Assembly: GCF_002078875.1 (NCBI RefSeq)
Contig: NC_034410.1
Location: forward strand, 146,534,851-146,598,850
DNA: 64,000 nt
Reading direction: 5' to 3'
Origin: Numida meleagris
Lineage: Eukaryota > Chordata > Aves > Galliformes > Numididae
Each line of letters starts with the position of its first letter. Position 1 is the stretch's first letter. Below, piece by piece: positions 24,471 to 35,856 of this stretch. Below the pieces are notes generated by a model. That model did not search any database. It had not been told where the DNA came from and saw only the letters and a program-made list of their open reading frames with translations. A program made the translations under genes and the position numbers.

Positions 24471-25141
24471 GATTTCTTCTAACTCAGAACAAATATCTGC
24501 ATCTACATCTGCCATCTAACTACCACAAAACTCATCACCTCAACTTCACTTACCAGGAAGGGACCAGAAGGTAACATCAAGAGTCCCCACTTGCCAAGCA
24601 CTGCAAAAACACACTCTGACAATGTCATCTCCGCTCTGAAAAGGTCACTCTTCAAACTGCATGTGGGATTCATCTCCCCTAAGTGCCTACAGAAAGGATA
24701 CGTCCATCCATGCCAGTTATCTTTGAACCCATTATGGTTGATGGTGATGGAGTCAATGAGGGTTCAGAGCACTATTTATTGGAGCAGTGCAGACACTGTG
24801 CTTCAGGATGACATGAGCTTCACTGAGTCACTGCCCTTTGACTACAGAGTGGTCCCAGAGTGAGGTCAGATATACGTGCCTCCACTGTAGACAGTGCATT
24901 AGCTCCATCCTCTACCCTCCGGATGGGAATAGGGAATAACATGGGCTATTCCTGCAAGGGTCAGCAGCACTGGAAGAAGTGGACGTGCATGATTGCAAGC
25001 TGAAGGAAGAAAGCAACGTGTCTCAGGCAGTGTGGCAGGAGAAGCCCAGCCCTGCTTACAGACTCAATCTGCTGAAGCCAGCACATTTCTGCAGACTAAG
25101 CAAGTTTACTAATAAAACCCTCTCATAATCTACCACTGTTC

Positions 25142-25146
<5 letters not shown>

Positions 25147-25182
<36 letters not shown>
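25147..25182. repeat. (AG)18 microsatellite
   Basis: Uninterrupted AG dinucleotides. A pure purine strand of this kind can adopt triplex structures. Confidence 0.97.
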
Positions 25183-25186
<4 letters not shown>

Positions 25187-26055
25187 ACTGGGCTGCAGTG
25201 TCCGTGCGTAATAAGCACCAGAGATTTAAGTGGGAGAGAATTACCTTAAATACATATCTCTATAGGGAGAGAATATATAGGTAACATTTGAAAAAAATCT
25301 GTGCTGCCAAAGAGGAGTAGAACCAATTTCCCAATTTCAATTGCCGGCATTCTGGGACTCAGCCTCTCAGATGTTGCCTGCTTTGCTAAATTGGCTGGGC
25401 TGAGGGCTGCTCTGTTGCTTATTTCGGCTCATTGTGGTGCATTTATGAAGGGCTGTCACACAGGTCTGACAGGGTGATGAATTGGTTGAGCTCACCAGCA
25501 CTGGGGGAAGGTGAGGAGGGAAGGGGTGAGGGGGCTGCCTAGGGCTGGAAGGGATGAAAAGAGCACTTCTTGGGAAGAGATGGGGGCAGAACAGAGCAGG
25601 AGGGAACCTTCCCAAAGGGTTTCACTCTGTAATCGATTCCTCTGGAAATAAGCAGCCAAGCCCAGGGGAAGGCTCATTTATATGAGGCTGAGGTGGGAGA
25701 AATGGAGGGAGGGAACAGTTTGAAACCAGCAAGTCAAGTAATCTGTCATAAAATTCCTAGTTACAACAAGACTTGGTGCTGTCAGAGATGAGAGTTCTGG
25801 ATAAGGTATTGCAGTAGATATGTATCTCACCTTCTCAGACTCAGTGTCCCAGACTTTCAGCTCCTCTCTCTACTGATGTTTCTTTAGGAGGGCTTCATGG
25901 ATGTCAACACTGGGCTGCAAGCAAGGAGTGTCAGGGAGCAGAGCAAGCAGGAGAGAGGGTAAATGCATAGCTCTGGGCTTCTGGAATGTCTGACTCTTGG
26001 GTGCTGATGCTCTTCCTTTCCTCTCCACACGTCTGATGCAAGTAAAATAGTTTCT

Positions 26056-26072
26056 TGTTTGTTTGTTTGCCA
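26056..26072. repeat. short (GTTT)n repeat
   Basis: Three to four GTTT units. Confidence 0.7.
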
Positions 26073-27139
26073 TGCAAAACAGAAAATATAAAATAAGTCA
26101 GTTAGACACTGGTGGGAAACGAATGGGTGTAAAGGAGATATAGATATATTGATCTCTGAGACAGAAAGTCCATCGAAATCTATATCCCCAGCATATTTAT
26201 CTATTCTCAGGTCTCCCTCCAGTCATTTGCCCATCTCCACTATAGATCTCTATCAATTTCTCTATCAAATTTTATGTCTGTCAGTCTCACCCCCTCCTCT
26301 GTGTCCCCTAGGCACATAACACCAACCAGACCAACAACAACAAGGCATGATCCAATGTTAGCAGATATTATATGGAAATAGCAATAATCCCTTTGTATGC
26401 CCAGGTGTGATGGCTTCTCTCAAATGTGGAGTGGTACACACTGCTCGAAAAGCCCCAGGTGGACCTTGAAGTCCTGGACAGCAGGTCTAAGCTTGCATCA
26501 AACTATTGCATTGCCAACAACCAGGTGCAAGAGGGGAGGAAGGAGCAGCAAAAACATCTCTCTGAGGAGCTGTCCTCTTTCAGCTGACCGTGAAAAGCAG
26601 CAAACTGGCAAACACGTGTCCCAGCTGGGTCAGCTTGACACATCCATCTTGCAAGCAAGATCTGTCCACATCTACTCAAAAAGTTACAATGAGGTAGGTG
26701 CAGGACACTTTCAGTCAACGTAGACATGAAGTGTGCTGCAAAACCAAACTCCAAGAAGAGTTTGGAGAAAGCTATACCCAACAAGAATCACGGTGAACAT
26801 ATTAGGGACTTAGCACCAACCTCTATTTCCAGTAGGAGAGACCTTTTTGGTGTAGATTCACTGTTTCACACTTAGAGAGGGAAGGTCTACTGTGTTCCCA
26901 TCTTTAATACACTTGTCTTTAACTCCTTCTTAAAGGACAGGAGCATCATAGCTAAAAGTACCTTTCTTAAATCTAACCCTAGATTGCAGTGATATTAATA
27001 TTCGCCATCCATAGCTGTAATGCAGAAAATATATAGATAATATAGTCTCTTCACCAGAACAGATATTATAATAAATAATCATATAATCTAATAAATCTTC
27101 ACTGTGCACTAATAAGCATATTTTTTCTTACAGAAAAGT

Positions 27140-27480
27140 CAGTGCTTTCAAAGTGGCTTCATCAAATTCCCTACCTATCCCAGCAGATATATCCCTTTTT
27201 ATAATTACACTTTTTGTCGATTTCAAATACAGTTAAAAATGTGCAAACCGAGTCAATTTTTACACCGTAAGTTTGTGTGATATAGGACCCCGGTGTCTCA
27301 GACAGCCAGCCTCCTCCCCCTCGGTGCTCCTCTCCTCCCTGATCCTGACATTAAACTACTCCACTTAGACTGGGTACCTGGTGCCAGGCAGGCTGACCTC
27401 ATTAAAATAGATTACCACAGAAGTAAAATCTAAAAGGTAATAAAAATTGCCAATATTTTTTACTGGGACATGCAGGTATT
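27140..27480. promoter_or_regulatory. candidate conserved non-coding element
   Basis: Contains TATAATTACACTTTTTGTCG, CAAACCGAGTC, TACACCGTAAG, CTCATTAAAATAGATTACC and a GGTACCTGGTGCCAGG palindromic patch. AT-rich motifs and retained CpGs occur together, unlike flanking DNA. Inference from composition. Confidence 0.3.
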
Positions 27481-27486
27481 TTCCCT

Positions 27487-27505
27487 CCCCCCCCCCCCCC
27501 CCCCC
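27487..27505. repeat. poly-C run of 19 bases
   Basis: Uninterrupted C run (poly-G on the other strand). Length may be unreliable in sequencing. Confidence 0.9.
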
Positions 27506-28728
27506 TTCTATATCTCAGTGAGAAAAGCTCCTTTCTGGATATCAAAATATCCAGCTTGAAGCTGAAAATCCTCATTTTCAGTATTACTCTCTAGGCAAGA
27601 TGTTAGTAGTGACCTGGGCAAGTGGGAATGCATTTCTTTTACTCTTTTTGCTGTTCTAGTAATTTAAACAGGTGATGTAGCGATGTGACTGCAGCTGAGG
27701 TGAGCTAAAGCTTATAGGCAAGACTGGATTTCTAGGGAGAGACATCACGAACATGAAAATGTTCCTGTTTTTTTTTTCTAATCATATCAAATAACTTTAT
27801 GAAAGCTATTACTCCTCCAGCACCTCTATGAGAAATATGCAAGTTTTAATTTTCCTCACTTTTCTCCTTTCTATGAGAAGAATATCCAAGGTATGCAAAG
27901 AATGTTGCTTGGTGGCTGGTAACCACAGGTGCTTGGCCATACAAATGATGAGCAGCACCAACTTGGTGACTTTTGTTGGCACATGGTCTACTGCCAGCCT
28001 GAAACGGCTCTTTATCTGCAGAGCTGTCATGTTTGGAGACAACTGAACCAATAGCAACATGGAAACATCAGCAAGCAGGAGACCATCTGCCTGGCCAGTG
28101 CCACCCCAAGCCCAGATACAATGGGAAGAACATGAGAAATGAGATTTTGTCTAGCAGGACCAGATGTTTCCAAGAGTGGGATATGTTCTGCGTGGGTAGC
28201 TCTTCTAAGTGAAGTGGAGATTTAGTTGGGAATGTAGCTTGGCTCTATTGTGTCTTTTCCACCTCAGATGTCCCAAATTAGGTCTAGAATGGGTCTTGCA
28301 AATGACTTATAGAGCCATGGAGTGGAACTGCTGCCCCCTGTGCTGGACAAGGAGACCATTTGTGCCCAGTCTCCCCTGAAAGGGCTTGAGGAGGTTCTTC
28401 TGGAGAGGAACGCTATTTGCTGACCTTTCTGAGCAAAAAAATATGGATTTCCATAGCGGTTCAAAGCCAACAAATAAGCAGTGGAGATTCCCATCTCTGA
28501 GAATTGTTAATGAGTACTATGTTTATAAGAATGCAGAGCACAATAAGATGTGATGCTCCTCAGGACAGTTTCATCTTGCAAACCTTGAGGAAGGGTTTTT
28601 ACAACCCATCTGGAGTTCCGATGTACCAATCATTGTGTGGGGGCAAAATGGAAACCACAGACAACACAGAATGCAGGTAGCTAATTAAGTACAAGCATAG
28701 AGTTCTTTCCAGATAAGGGCCAAGGAGG

Positions 28729-28814
28729 AGCTCTTGATCCTCTTTCATCAAACTGCTCTAGCCAGGGGCATAGCTCTTGATCCTCTTTGATCAGCCTACC
28801 CCAGCCAGGGGCAT
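28729..28814. repeat. 43-bp tandem duplication
   Basis: Two directly adjacent 43-bp units (28,729-28,771 and 28,772-28,814) share both ends (AGCTCTTGATCCTCTTT and AGCCAGGGGCAT). They differ at about six internal bases. Confidence 0.95.
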
Positions 28815-28999
28815 AACGAGTTGTAATTTTCCCATAGAAAGAGGGTCTGGCCATGATGGGCTCTGGGTAGTCTGTCCACCGAGCCCCCCTTGTCCCAGCA
28901 CTCTCCCCATTTACAGCTGCTTTGAAAGGGAATTAGAAATAACAACCTCCCTTGCCCCTGGCACTCTGGGAAGCACTAGGGAGTGATTTACTCTGCGCA

Positions 29000-29180
29000 G
29001 AGGAAGCGAGATTTATCAGTTCTTGGAACTAGTGTTTATGAATATTCCTAAAGAGGAAAATCAATCAGTTCTATCATAACATTGCCATTTTTCTAAATGA
29101 TAGAACAAGCATTTTTATACACCTCGCACTGGCTGGTCAGGAATCAATAGGAATTATGAGCTTCTCTCTGAATTTACTAA
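29000..29180. promoter_or_regulatory. weak candidate conserved non-coding element
   Basis: GCGAGATTTATCAGTTC, TATGAATATTCC, AAATCAATCAGTTC and ACACCTCGCACTGG are enhancer-like. The evidence is weak. Confidence 0.2.
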
Positions 29181-29814
29181 TGTTCTGGCATCAACCCCTC
29201 CCATCCCTGAAGCTAAGATAGGGAGGATGCTCTGAGACCCAGGGCTGAGAAGGCTCTGACTTGCCTCACCCATCACTACCCATCTTCTCCACTGTTCATG
29301 TTTCTTCAGTTTCCTCTACTTCAGCTTGCCTGTGCTGGGCTGGACCGAATCAAGGTAGGGAGATCAGACTTGTGGTTAAAACCAAGGGCTGGATTTTCCT
29401 CTCACCTGAGCCAATTTGGGTTAGATACCTAGGGGAAAGGCTCACCTGGAAAAAACCTTCCAGGGACATTTCCCCATCATTTACAAGTGAATCCAATGTT
29501 AAAGGCAACAAGAGACTCCTGGAGACAGCCCAGCCCCTTAAAGCACAGGTCTTGCATTTGCTAAATTTAATGCATTTTGTCAAATAGGGGTAAGTGGCGA
29601 GAGACATTGCCACTACTCCTTGATCACTAAATAACACAGTTTAGTTTGTGAAGCCATGACAGTACCTTCAGCAAGACTCTTCCTCCCCAGGAATGTGAAA
29701 TTCCAGATCTTTTGCAATATCTAGCTGAAAGGAGACCTCCGAACATGCTTTTCATGCTGGCTTGGTTGTGTTGGTGCTGGACAGCCATATTTCCCCTTAT
29801 GCCAGCAGATCTGG

Positions 29815-29896
29815 GTGTGGTGGTAATGGGTTGGCAATTAGACTACATGACCTGAGATATCTTTTCCAATCTTAACAATTCTGTGATTCTATGATC
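29815..29896 (+). mobile_element. short CR1 LINE 3' fragment
   Basis: GTGGTGGTAATGGGTTGGC, ACTACATGACCTGAGATATC, TTTTCCAATCTTAACAATTC and a tail of TGTGATTCTATGATC. Confidence 0.85.
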
Positions 29897-30069
29897 TCCA
29901 GACATACCAATGGAAGTACAGCCCAAATAAGTGTGAAGTAAGAACCACAACCTAAAGAAATGCATCCTGAATATGGAATGCAAGAGATCATCAGCTCTTC
30001 AGATGCAGCCCAACATCCAAAGAGGGCTATTCTTTGTATTCCAAAAGTCCTTCCCTGAGAAGATGGATG

Positions 30070-30175
30070 TCACTGAGAGACATGTTTCAGTGGGCGTGGT
30101 GGTGATGGGTTGATGTTTGGATTCAGTGATCTTGGAGGTCTTTTACAACCTTAGATGATTCAATGGTTTTATAAG
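30070..30175 (+). mobile_element. short CR1 LINE 3' fragment
   Basis: CACTGAGAGACATGTTTCAG, GGGCGTGGTGGTGATGGGTT, GTGATCTTGGAGGTCTTTTA and a strongly decayed tail. Confidence 0.85.
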
Positions 30176-31679
30176 ATTATTTCCCTCTAGTGTGTACATC
30201 TCGGTATTTGGAAAATTTTCTACTACGTGCATCGCACATGGCACACAGTCATGATGACCCTCCTTGCTCCTACGACGCTTTTTGCTCTTGTTAACGGATT
30301 GCTTTTCTTCCCCATGGATGTGCTGGGCTGGGCTGGGTACCTCTTGCAGGCATCATGAAATTTCACATCAAGATATGTCCAGTATTAAAGAACAGCCTTG
30401 GTGCAAGCAGGGATTAATTCGAGAAACCATTATGCTGTAAGAAATGGTCCTAATCATCCCACTCTAATGTTCTGTAGTTATATCTCCATCTCTCTATTTA
30501 CCTTTGCAGCAGGTTGCACCCTATTCCTGAGCACTACTGCCCACCATCCCCAGATGTGAGAGCTCAGCTGAGGGATGTGCCAAATCCCTATTAGGAACTC
30601 TGCTCTCACCTGCACCCAAAAACTCCTCTTTGTGGGGAAGAGGAGATGCCAGCACCTCCATCCTTGAATGCAGCCACACGGTCATTTTTTCTTCTTGGGA
30701 GACATGAATCTTTGCAACAAGGGGCAGGCAGGCTAGCGATAAATCCCACTAAAGGTAAAAGTGATTGATTTTAGAAGACACTGTTTAAGAATTTGTTTTT
30801 CTAATGGATCCTAAAGTCCTGTCATCAATTTTGCCAACCTCAGCGGTGCCAGGAGGCTGCTGTATCCTGTTCGGAAAGGAGGAGGGTGATGCGGAGAAGA
30901 CAAGGAGATGAGGTGGATGAGATGGGGATGGGGGGGAGGCTGAAATAAAAAGGAGATCTTCATATGTCCCTTCCAGATGCTGTATCCTAAAATGTGGATT
31001 ATACTCAACCATAAATACTAATCCATTAGTTGCTCTTTCACACGCTGCTGGCTGGAATGCTACCTCCATTTGCCTGCATGATAATCTATTTGAATATCAA
31101 TGTGGCTTCATGTTAAACTGCTTCCCTTGGAGTTTCAGATGAAGGGCAGGCGTGCAGGGTCTGCGCTTTGGGGATAGGGTACCGTATCGGGGGCAGAATC
31201 GGAAGGCAATTATTGAAATCCTTCCTCGCTCTGAAAGCTTCCTCACAGACAACCGAGAAGAAAAGAAAAAAATTAGAAAATAAGTAGGATTCAGCTAGGC
31301 AATGTTGCCTTGGTCTTTAATGGGACATTAAAAGAAGGCTTTCCTTTATTTTTAATTCTGCCAAAGGACTGCACTGATTTGCTTGGTTCCCAGTGATGGG
31401 GAAAGAGGAATGCAGCATAGCAGGGGTCTGCGCAGGGAAAGTGCTGCAATGGGGGAAGGGAATTTCTCTAAAGAAATAAGAGTCTCCCACAACTCTGGAG
31501 GAGCCTGGGACAGTCAGACTATCAGACTACTACTACAGACAGCTCCTGTCCCATCTCTTCCATTTGTTCTCTGCAGCATCGTTTATGGTCTGAAGAAAAA
31601 CAGAATAAAGTGACACAATCCTGGAACCTGAACCAAATTTGTCAATGTTTGTAAGGTCACAGAGATTTCATCTGGAAAT
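30176..31679. other. unique non-coding DNA
   Basis: No gene is recognised. A possible regulatory block at 31.08-31.38 kb is listed separately. Confidence 0.5.
31080..31380. promoter_or_regulatory. candidate conserved non-coding element
   Basis: GATAATCTATTTGAATATC, GGCAATTATTGAAATCC, GGGTACCGTATCGGGGG and GACAACCGAGAAG join TAAT/ATTA cores to retained CpGs. Function is inferred only. Confidence 0.3.
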
Positions 31680-31896
31680 TCAGGTTAGATATTAGGAATA
31701 ATTTCTTCTCAGAAAGAGTGGTGAGGTATTGGAACGGGCTGCCCAGGGAGGCAGTGGAGTCACTATCCCTGGAGGAGTTCATTGAAACATGGAGATTTGG
31801 CTCTGAGGGACATGGTTGGTGGGCATGGGGGGAGTGGGTTGGTGGTTGGACTTGGTGATCTTGGAGATCTTTTCCAACCTTAATGATTCTATGATC
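31680..31896 (+). mobile_element. CR1 LINE 3' fragment
   Basis: CAGGTTAGATATTAGGAATA, TTCTCAGAAAGAGTGGTGAG, GGGCTGCCCAGGGAGGCAG, GAGGGACATGGTTGGTGGG and CTTTTCCAACCTTAATGATT, ending with one octamer. This well-preserved copy shows the unbroken 3' end of the subfamily that was split at 61.38/62.83 kb. It forms an inverted pair with the minus copy at 32.3 kb. Confidence 0.95.
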
Positions 31897-32301
31897 TGCC
31901 CAAGTTGATGCAGAGAATTGTGAGCTCTTTGGAGACTGCAGTTAGAGAGGGATTGGTGGCCACAGGCATGGCTTTTCACTTCTGTGTTTAAGGGAAGTAG
32001 ACCAGCCTGGTTCACAGTGAGAAAAAAGAGACTCCACTTGGTTTGCATCAGCCACTCAGTTTGCTACAACCTTTTTTCTTTCTTTCAATACAGACAAGGA
32101 AATAGCCCTGGTTCTTTCAACAGTGAGCAGTATCTTTGTAGGGCCTCATATTCCCCCTGCACTCCCAGCTGGATTATCTTCTTTGCATTCTTTCTTTTTC
32201 TTGCCTTGAGAAGCCTACATGGGCTTTAGTTTGCCTATGGGGGATGGAGATGTTCCCCTGACTGACTTCCAAGGCCTTCTGGCAGATGTCCTTGTCTAAG
32301 A

Positions 32302-32537
32302 GTCATAGAATCATAGAATCATTAAAGTTGGAAAAGACCACTAAGGTCATCAAGTCCACCTGTCAACCCGTTCCCACCATGCCCACTAAACCATGTTCCT
32401 CAGTGCCGCATCTACACTTCTCTTGAACACCTCCAGGGACAGTGACTCCACCACCTCCCTGGGCAGCCTGTTCCAATGTCTGACCACTATTTCTGAGAAT
32501 AACTTTTTTCCTAATATCTAACCTGAATCTCCCATGG
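32302..32537 (-). mobile_element. CR1 LINE 3' fragment
   Basis: GTCATAGAATCATAGAATC, ATTAAAGTTGGAAAAGACC, AGTGACTCCACCACCTCCC, TGGGCAGCCTGTTCCAATG and CTAATATCTAACCTGAATC. Same subfamily as the 31.68 kb copy but opposite orientation. Confidence 0.95.
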
Positions 32538-34565
32538 TAAAACTAAACGAATCTGTCTGTCAGAGAATCTCAAGATCCAGAGCTCATCTTGAGAAAAAGA
32601 GCCTGAATGTATTTATCCCGGGGAGATTTGGGCAGGTAGTCATGAGTGCAGACAAATAAAAATACAACTCCATCCTAAGAGATATCTTGAGTGTATTTTA
32701 AGAGTCCTGATCATAAGCTGCAACCAAGACAGGCAAGTTTTAAACGTCTCATCCATGGGGACTGGAGCTTGGCCAACAGAACTACATTGACTTCTTGCTT
32801 TGTTTGACGCGGCAATGAGAAGCCATTAAATGCCTCCTGCTCAGGATGTTCAGACTTGATGAGGGGCCTCTGGAAAGTGGCCAGGTAACTAGCCAGCACT
32901 CAAGAATTGAGAGAAGGGTCAAAGGAGAAAATACTAATGTCTGACAGAGAAGAAAGACAACAGTAATGCTGACCAAGGAAGGGTTGTGCCCAAGTAATTA
33001 CCACATTCCTGTGGGTTTATTTTGTCAACGTTAACTCAAGGTACAAGATGAGTAAGTGATGAGGTAAATCACCATGACCTTTCACAAATGGTCCCACATG
33101 CATCCCAAGCTTTTCTCCTGGGATAACCTGTTAAGAGGGTGGTAAAGTACTGGTGCAGCCTGCTCAGAGAAGTTGTGGATGCCTCATCCCTGGAGGTGTT
33201 CAAGGCCAGGCTGGATGGGGCCATGGGTCTCTTCTCCCATGTCTTACTTTGTGGTTACGTGCTTCTAGACGGAGCACAAGACCAATATGAAGCCAGATGA
33301 GGCCAATGCATCAACCCTAGACTGAGTATGTAGACCTGGGATCCCCAAAGTTTTTAGCTGAGACAGGGATTGAAGCCATGCATGACAAATGAGTATGCTG
33401 GAAGACTTTGCAACAGGTCAGTAAAGAAATGTAAAATACTCTAAACACCTGTGTATTTAAGCATTTCTACTGTCGAATTGCAGCTGGGCAACTACTCTGG
33501 AAAAAACTGAATAGAAGGACTAGCCACAAAAGAGGCACAGACTTAGGAAACTTTAGCAATCTGATCTTCCAGAGTAAACAGCACCCAGAAGATAGAATAC
33601 AGTAGTTTTGCCTGGAGCTTTGGAAAAAAAAAAAAAGGAAGAATTTTAGTGGCTGAAGAGTTCTAGGGTCCTGCAAAGAACCAAATAAAGCCCAGCTTCT
33701 AGCAGCAGGGAGTGAAGATGTTGACCCTGGTTCTGGGGATGCTTTGATCTTGGAACTATCTCTGCAAGAGGTCTCCAGAAATGCCAAATGCCTGCTACAT
33801 GGTCTCTTTTTTCTGCATGCTCTAACACCTGCTCTCTTTCCCAAGGAGGTGGCTAGGACTAGGAAGGCAAATAGCCACTCAATGCCAAGCGCAATACGAT
33901 CCCCTCTGCATCAGCAAAGCCCTCCCCAAGCTGCCTCCTGCCTCCTACTCCTCCAAGGCCTGGCAGAAGCTCCTTTCCTCTCCATGCCTCATCCATCAAG
34001 CCAGATGATGTTGTTTTCTCATACTACCTTCCTTGGCCTGTCAGTGCCCAGAGAAAGCAGTGATAAATAAACAGGCACTGCAGACACTCTCTCCTGCTGC
34101 TTGATTTATCCACTATTTTGCTGCAGTCCAAGCCCCTTCTTCCCCTCTCCTGCACCCCAAACATTAACTGTTCTTCCTCGCTCTTGGGTTGTTTTCATTC
34201 TTACCTGTGCCCCTCAGAGCCAGCATATAGATTTGTACAGATTCTTTGTGAGCCTCAGTCAAGGAAAAACAACCAAGGATACAGCTTCCATCTTCAGCCA
34301 TGTCTTGAAACAAACGTTACAAAAAGCCTAACTCATTTCAACCCTGTGACAAGAATCTCCGAGCAGGAGTAAAGAAGGAAATAAAAAAAAGGAAAAGAAC
34401 ATCACTTGCTCACTTGCTCTTTATGTTTCCAGATGGGAGACAACATGGCAGAGGGTTCAGAAACAAAGCAGACTGTCCCCGTGGCACATGGGAGGCTCAG
34501 TGCAAAGTTAGGGACATGAGATTGCTCTGGGACCTGTTCTGAGTCCATATCACAAAATTCTTCCG
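32538..34565. other. unique non-coding DNA with one CR1 scrap
   Basis: No gene is recognised. The minus frame at 33,467-33,844 (125 codons) has no domain. The CR1 scrap at 33.14 kb is listed separately. Confidence 0.5.
33135..33228 (+). mobile_element. CR1 LINE internal scrap, tail lost
   Basis: GAGGGTGGTAAAGTACTGGT, GCAGCCTGCTCAGAGAAGT, TGTGGATGCCTCATCCCTG and GAGGTGTTCAAGGCCAGGC match the ORF2 end. Unlike other copies it stops before the 3' tail, so it has been 3'-deleted. Confidence 0.8.
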
Positions 34566-34580
34566 ATAGAATCATGGAAT
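34566..34580 (-). mobile_element. 3' tail remnant of a CR1 split by insertion
   Basis: ATAGAATCATGGAAT is the start of an antisense CR1. Its body resumes at 35,739 on the far side of the 34.58-35.74 kb CR1, sharing AAT at the junction. Confidence 0.7.
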
Positions 34581-34582
34581 GG

Positions 34583-35585
34583 CATGGATTTGAAAGATGG
34601 ACTGTTCGGTGGGTTAAGAACTGGTTGGCGGGTCGCAGCCACAGGACTGTGATTAATGGCTCTATGTCAGGGTGGATGCCGGTCACAAGTGGTGTCCCCC
34701 AAGGCTCAGCCTTGGGACCAGTGCTCTTCAACATCTTCATCAATTACATAGACAATAGAATTGAGTGCACCCTCAGCAAGTTTGCAGATGACACCAAGCT
34801 GAGAGGTGCAGTTGATACACTGGAAGGAAGGGAAGCCATCCAGAGGGACCTGGACAGGCTGGAGAAATGGGTCCACGTGAACCTAATGAGGTTCAACAAG
34901 GCCAAGTGCAAGGTGTTGCACTTGGGCTGGGGCAATCCCAGGTATTTATACAAACTGGAGGAAGAACTCCTTGAAAGCAGCCCTGCAGAGAGAGACGTGG
35001 GGGTCCTGGTGGATGAGAAGCTGGACATGAGCCAGCAGTGTGCACTGGCAGCCCGGAAGGCCAACTACGTTCTGGGCTACATTAAAAGAGGAGTGGCCAG
35101 CAGGGAGAGGGAGGTGATTGTCCCCCTCTACTCGGCTCTTGTGAGGTCCCATCTGGAGTACTGTGTCCAGCCCTGGGGACCCCAGCACAAGAAAGACGTG
35201 GAGCTCTTGGAACGAGTTCAGAGGAGGGGCGACCAAGATGATCATAGGGCTGGAGCACCTCTCCTATGAGGAAAGGTTGAGGGAAGTGGGCTTGTTTAGT
35301 TTGGAGAAGAGAAGGCTCTGGGGAGACATCATTGTGGCCTTCCAATACTTGAAGGGAGTGTATAAACAGGAAGAGGAACGATTATTCACGAGGGTGGGTA
35401 GCAATAGGAAAAGGGGGAATGGTTTTAAACTGAGAGAGGGGAGGTTTAGGTTAGATATTAGAAGGAAGTTTTTCACACAGAGGGTGGTGACACACTGGAA
35501 CAGGTTGCCCAAGGAGGTTGTGGATGCCCCATTCCTGGAGATATTCAAGGCCTGGCTGGACATGGCTCTGGGCAGCCTGGTCTAG
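34583..35585 (+). pseudogene. CR1 ORF2 reverse transcriptase C-terminal part, frameshifted
   Basis: The frame encodes the second half of a non-LTR retrotransposon reverse transcriptase, which copies element RNA at the target site. Visible motifs are [10 protein letters not shown] (nt 34,691-34,720) and the catalytic FADD (nt 34,781-34,792). The downstream thumb and C-terminal region contains [11 protein letters not shown] and [12 protein letters not shown]. An extra G in the G4 run at 35,226-35,229 shifts the frame (the 61.4 kb copy has G3). The remainder, ending ...FKAWLDMALGSLV at 35,585, is read in another frame. The endonuclease and the first part of the reverse transcriptase are missing, so it is inactive. 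It is not a host gene. Confidence 0.93.
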
Positions 35586-35655
35586 TGGTTGGTGACCCTG
35601 CACTCAGCAGGGGGTTGATACTCGATGATCTTTGAGGTCCTTTTCAACCCAGGCC

Positions 35656-35735
35656 ATTCTATGATTCTATGATTCTATGATTCTATGATTCTATGATTCT
35701 ATGATTCTATGATTCTATGATTCTATGATTCTATG
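35656..35735 (+). repeat. (ATTCTATG)10 CR1 tail array
   Basis: Ten perfect 8-bp units. This is the 3' end of the CR1 itself rather than an independent microsatellite. Confidence 0.97.
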
Positions 35736-35738
35736 ATT

Positions 35739-35856
35739 AATCATCAAGGTTGGAAAAGACCACTAGTACCATCCAGTCCAACCATCAACCCATACCCACC
35801 ATGCCCACTTCCTAGGTGCCACATCTGCATGTTTCTTGAACACCTCCAGGAACAAA
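35739..35856 (-). mobile_element. CR1 LINE 3' body, second half of split element
   Basis: AATCATCAAGGTTGGAAAAG, ACCACTAGTACCATCCAGTC, ATGCCCACTTCCTAGGTGC and CTTGAACACCTCCAGGAAC are the antisense CR1 3' region without its terminal tail. The tail sits at 34,566-34,580. The two CR1s therefore meet tail to tail at 35,738/35,739. Confidence 0.93.

Larger units (their letters stand above)
24471..29814. other. unique intergenic DNA, about 5.3 kb
   Basis: Holds a GA microsatellite, a C19 run, a 43-bp tandem duplication and two regulatory candidates (27.14 and 29.0 kb), listed separately. Otherwise no gene or repeat is recognised. Confidence 0.5.
34581..35738 (+). mobile_element. long CR1 LINE insertion, 1,158 bp
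   Basis: 5'-truncated CR1 with the C-terminal half of ORF2 and the whole 3' UTR. It ends in ten exact ATTCTATG octamers (35,656-35,735) plus ATT. This is the longest tail in the window. The body is nearly identical to the minus copy at 61.4-62.8 kb, so it is young relative to other copies. It lies inside an older minus-strand CR1. Confidence 0.97.
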
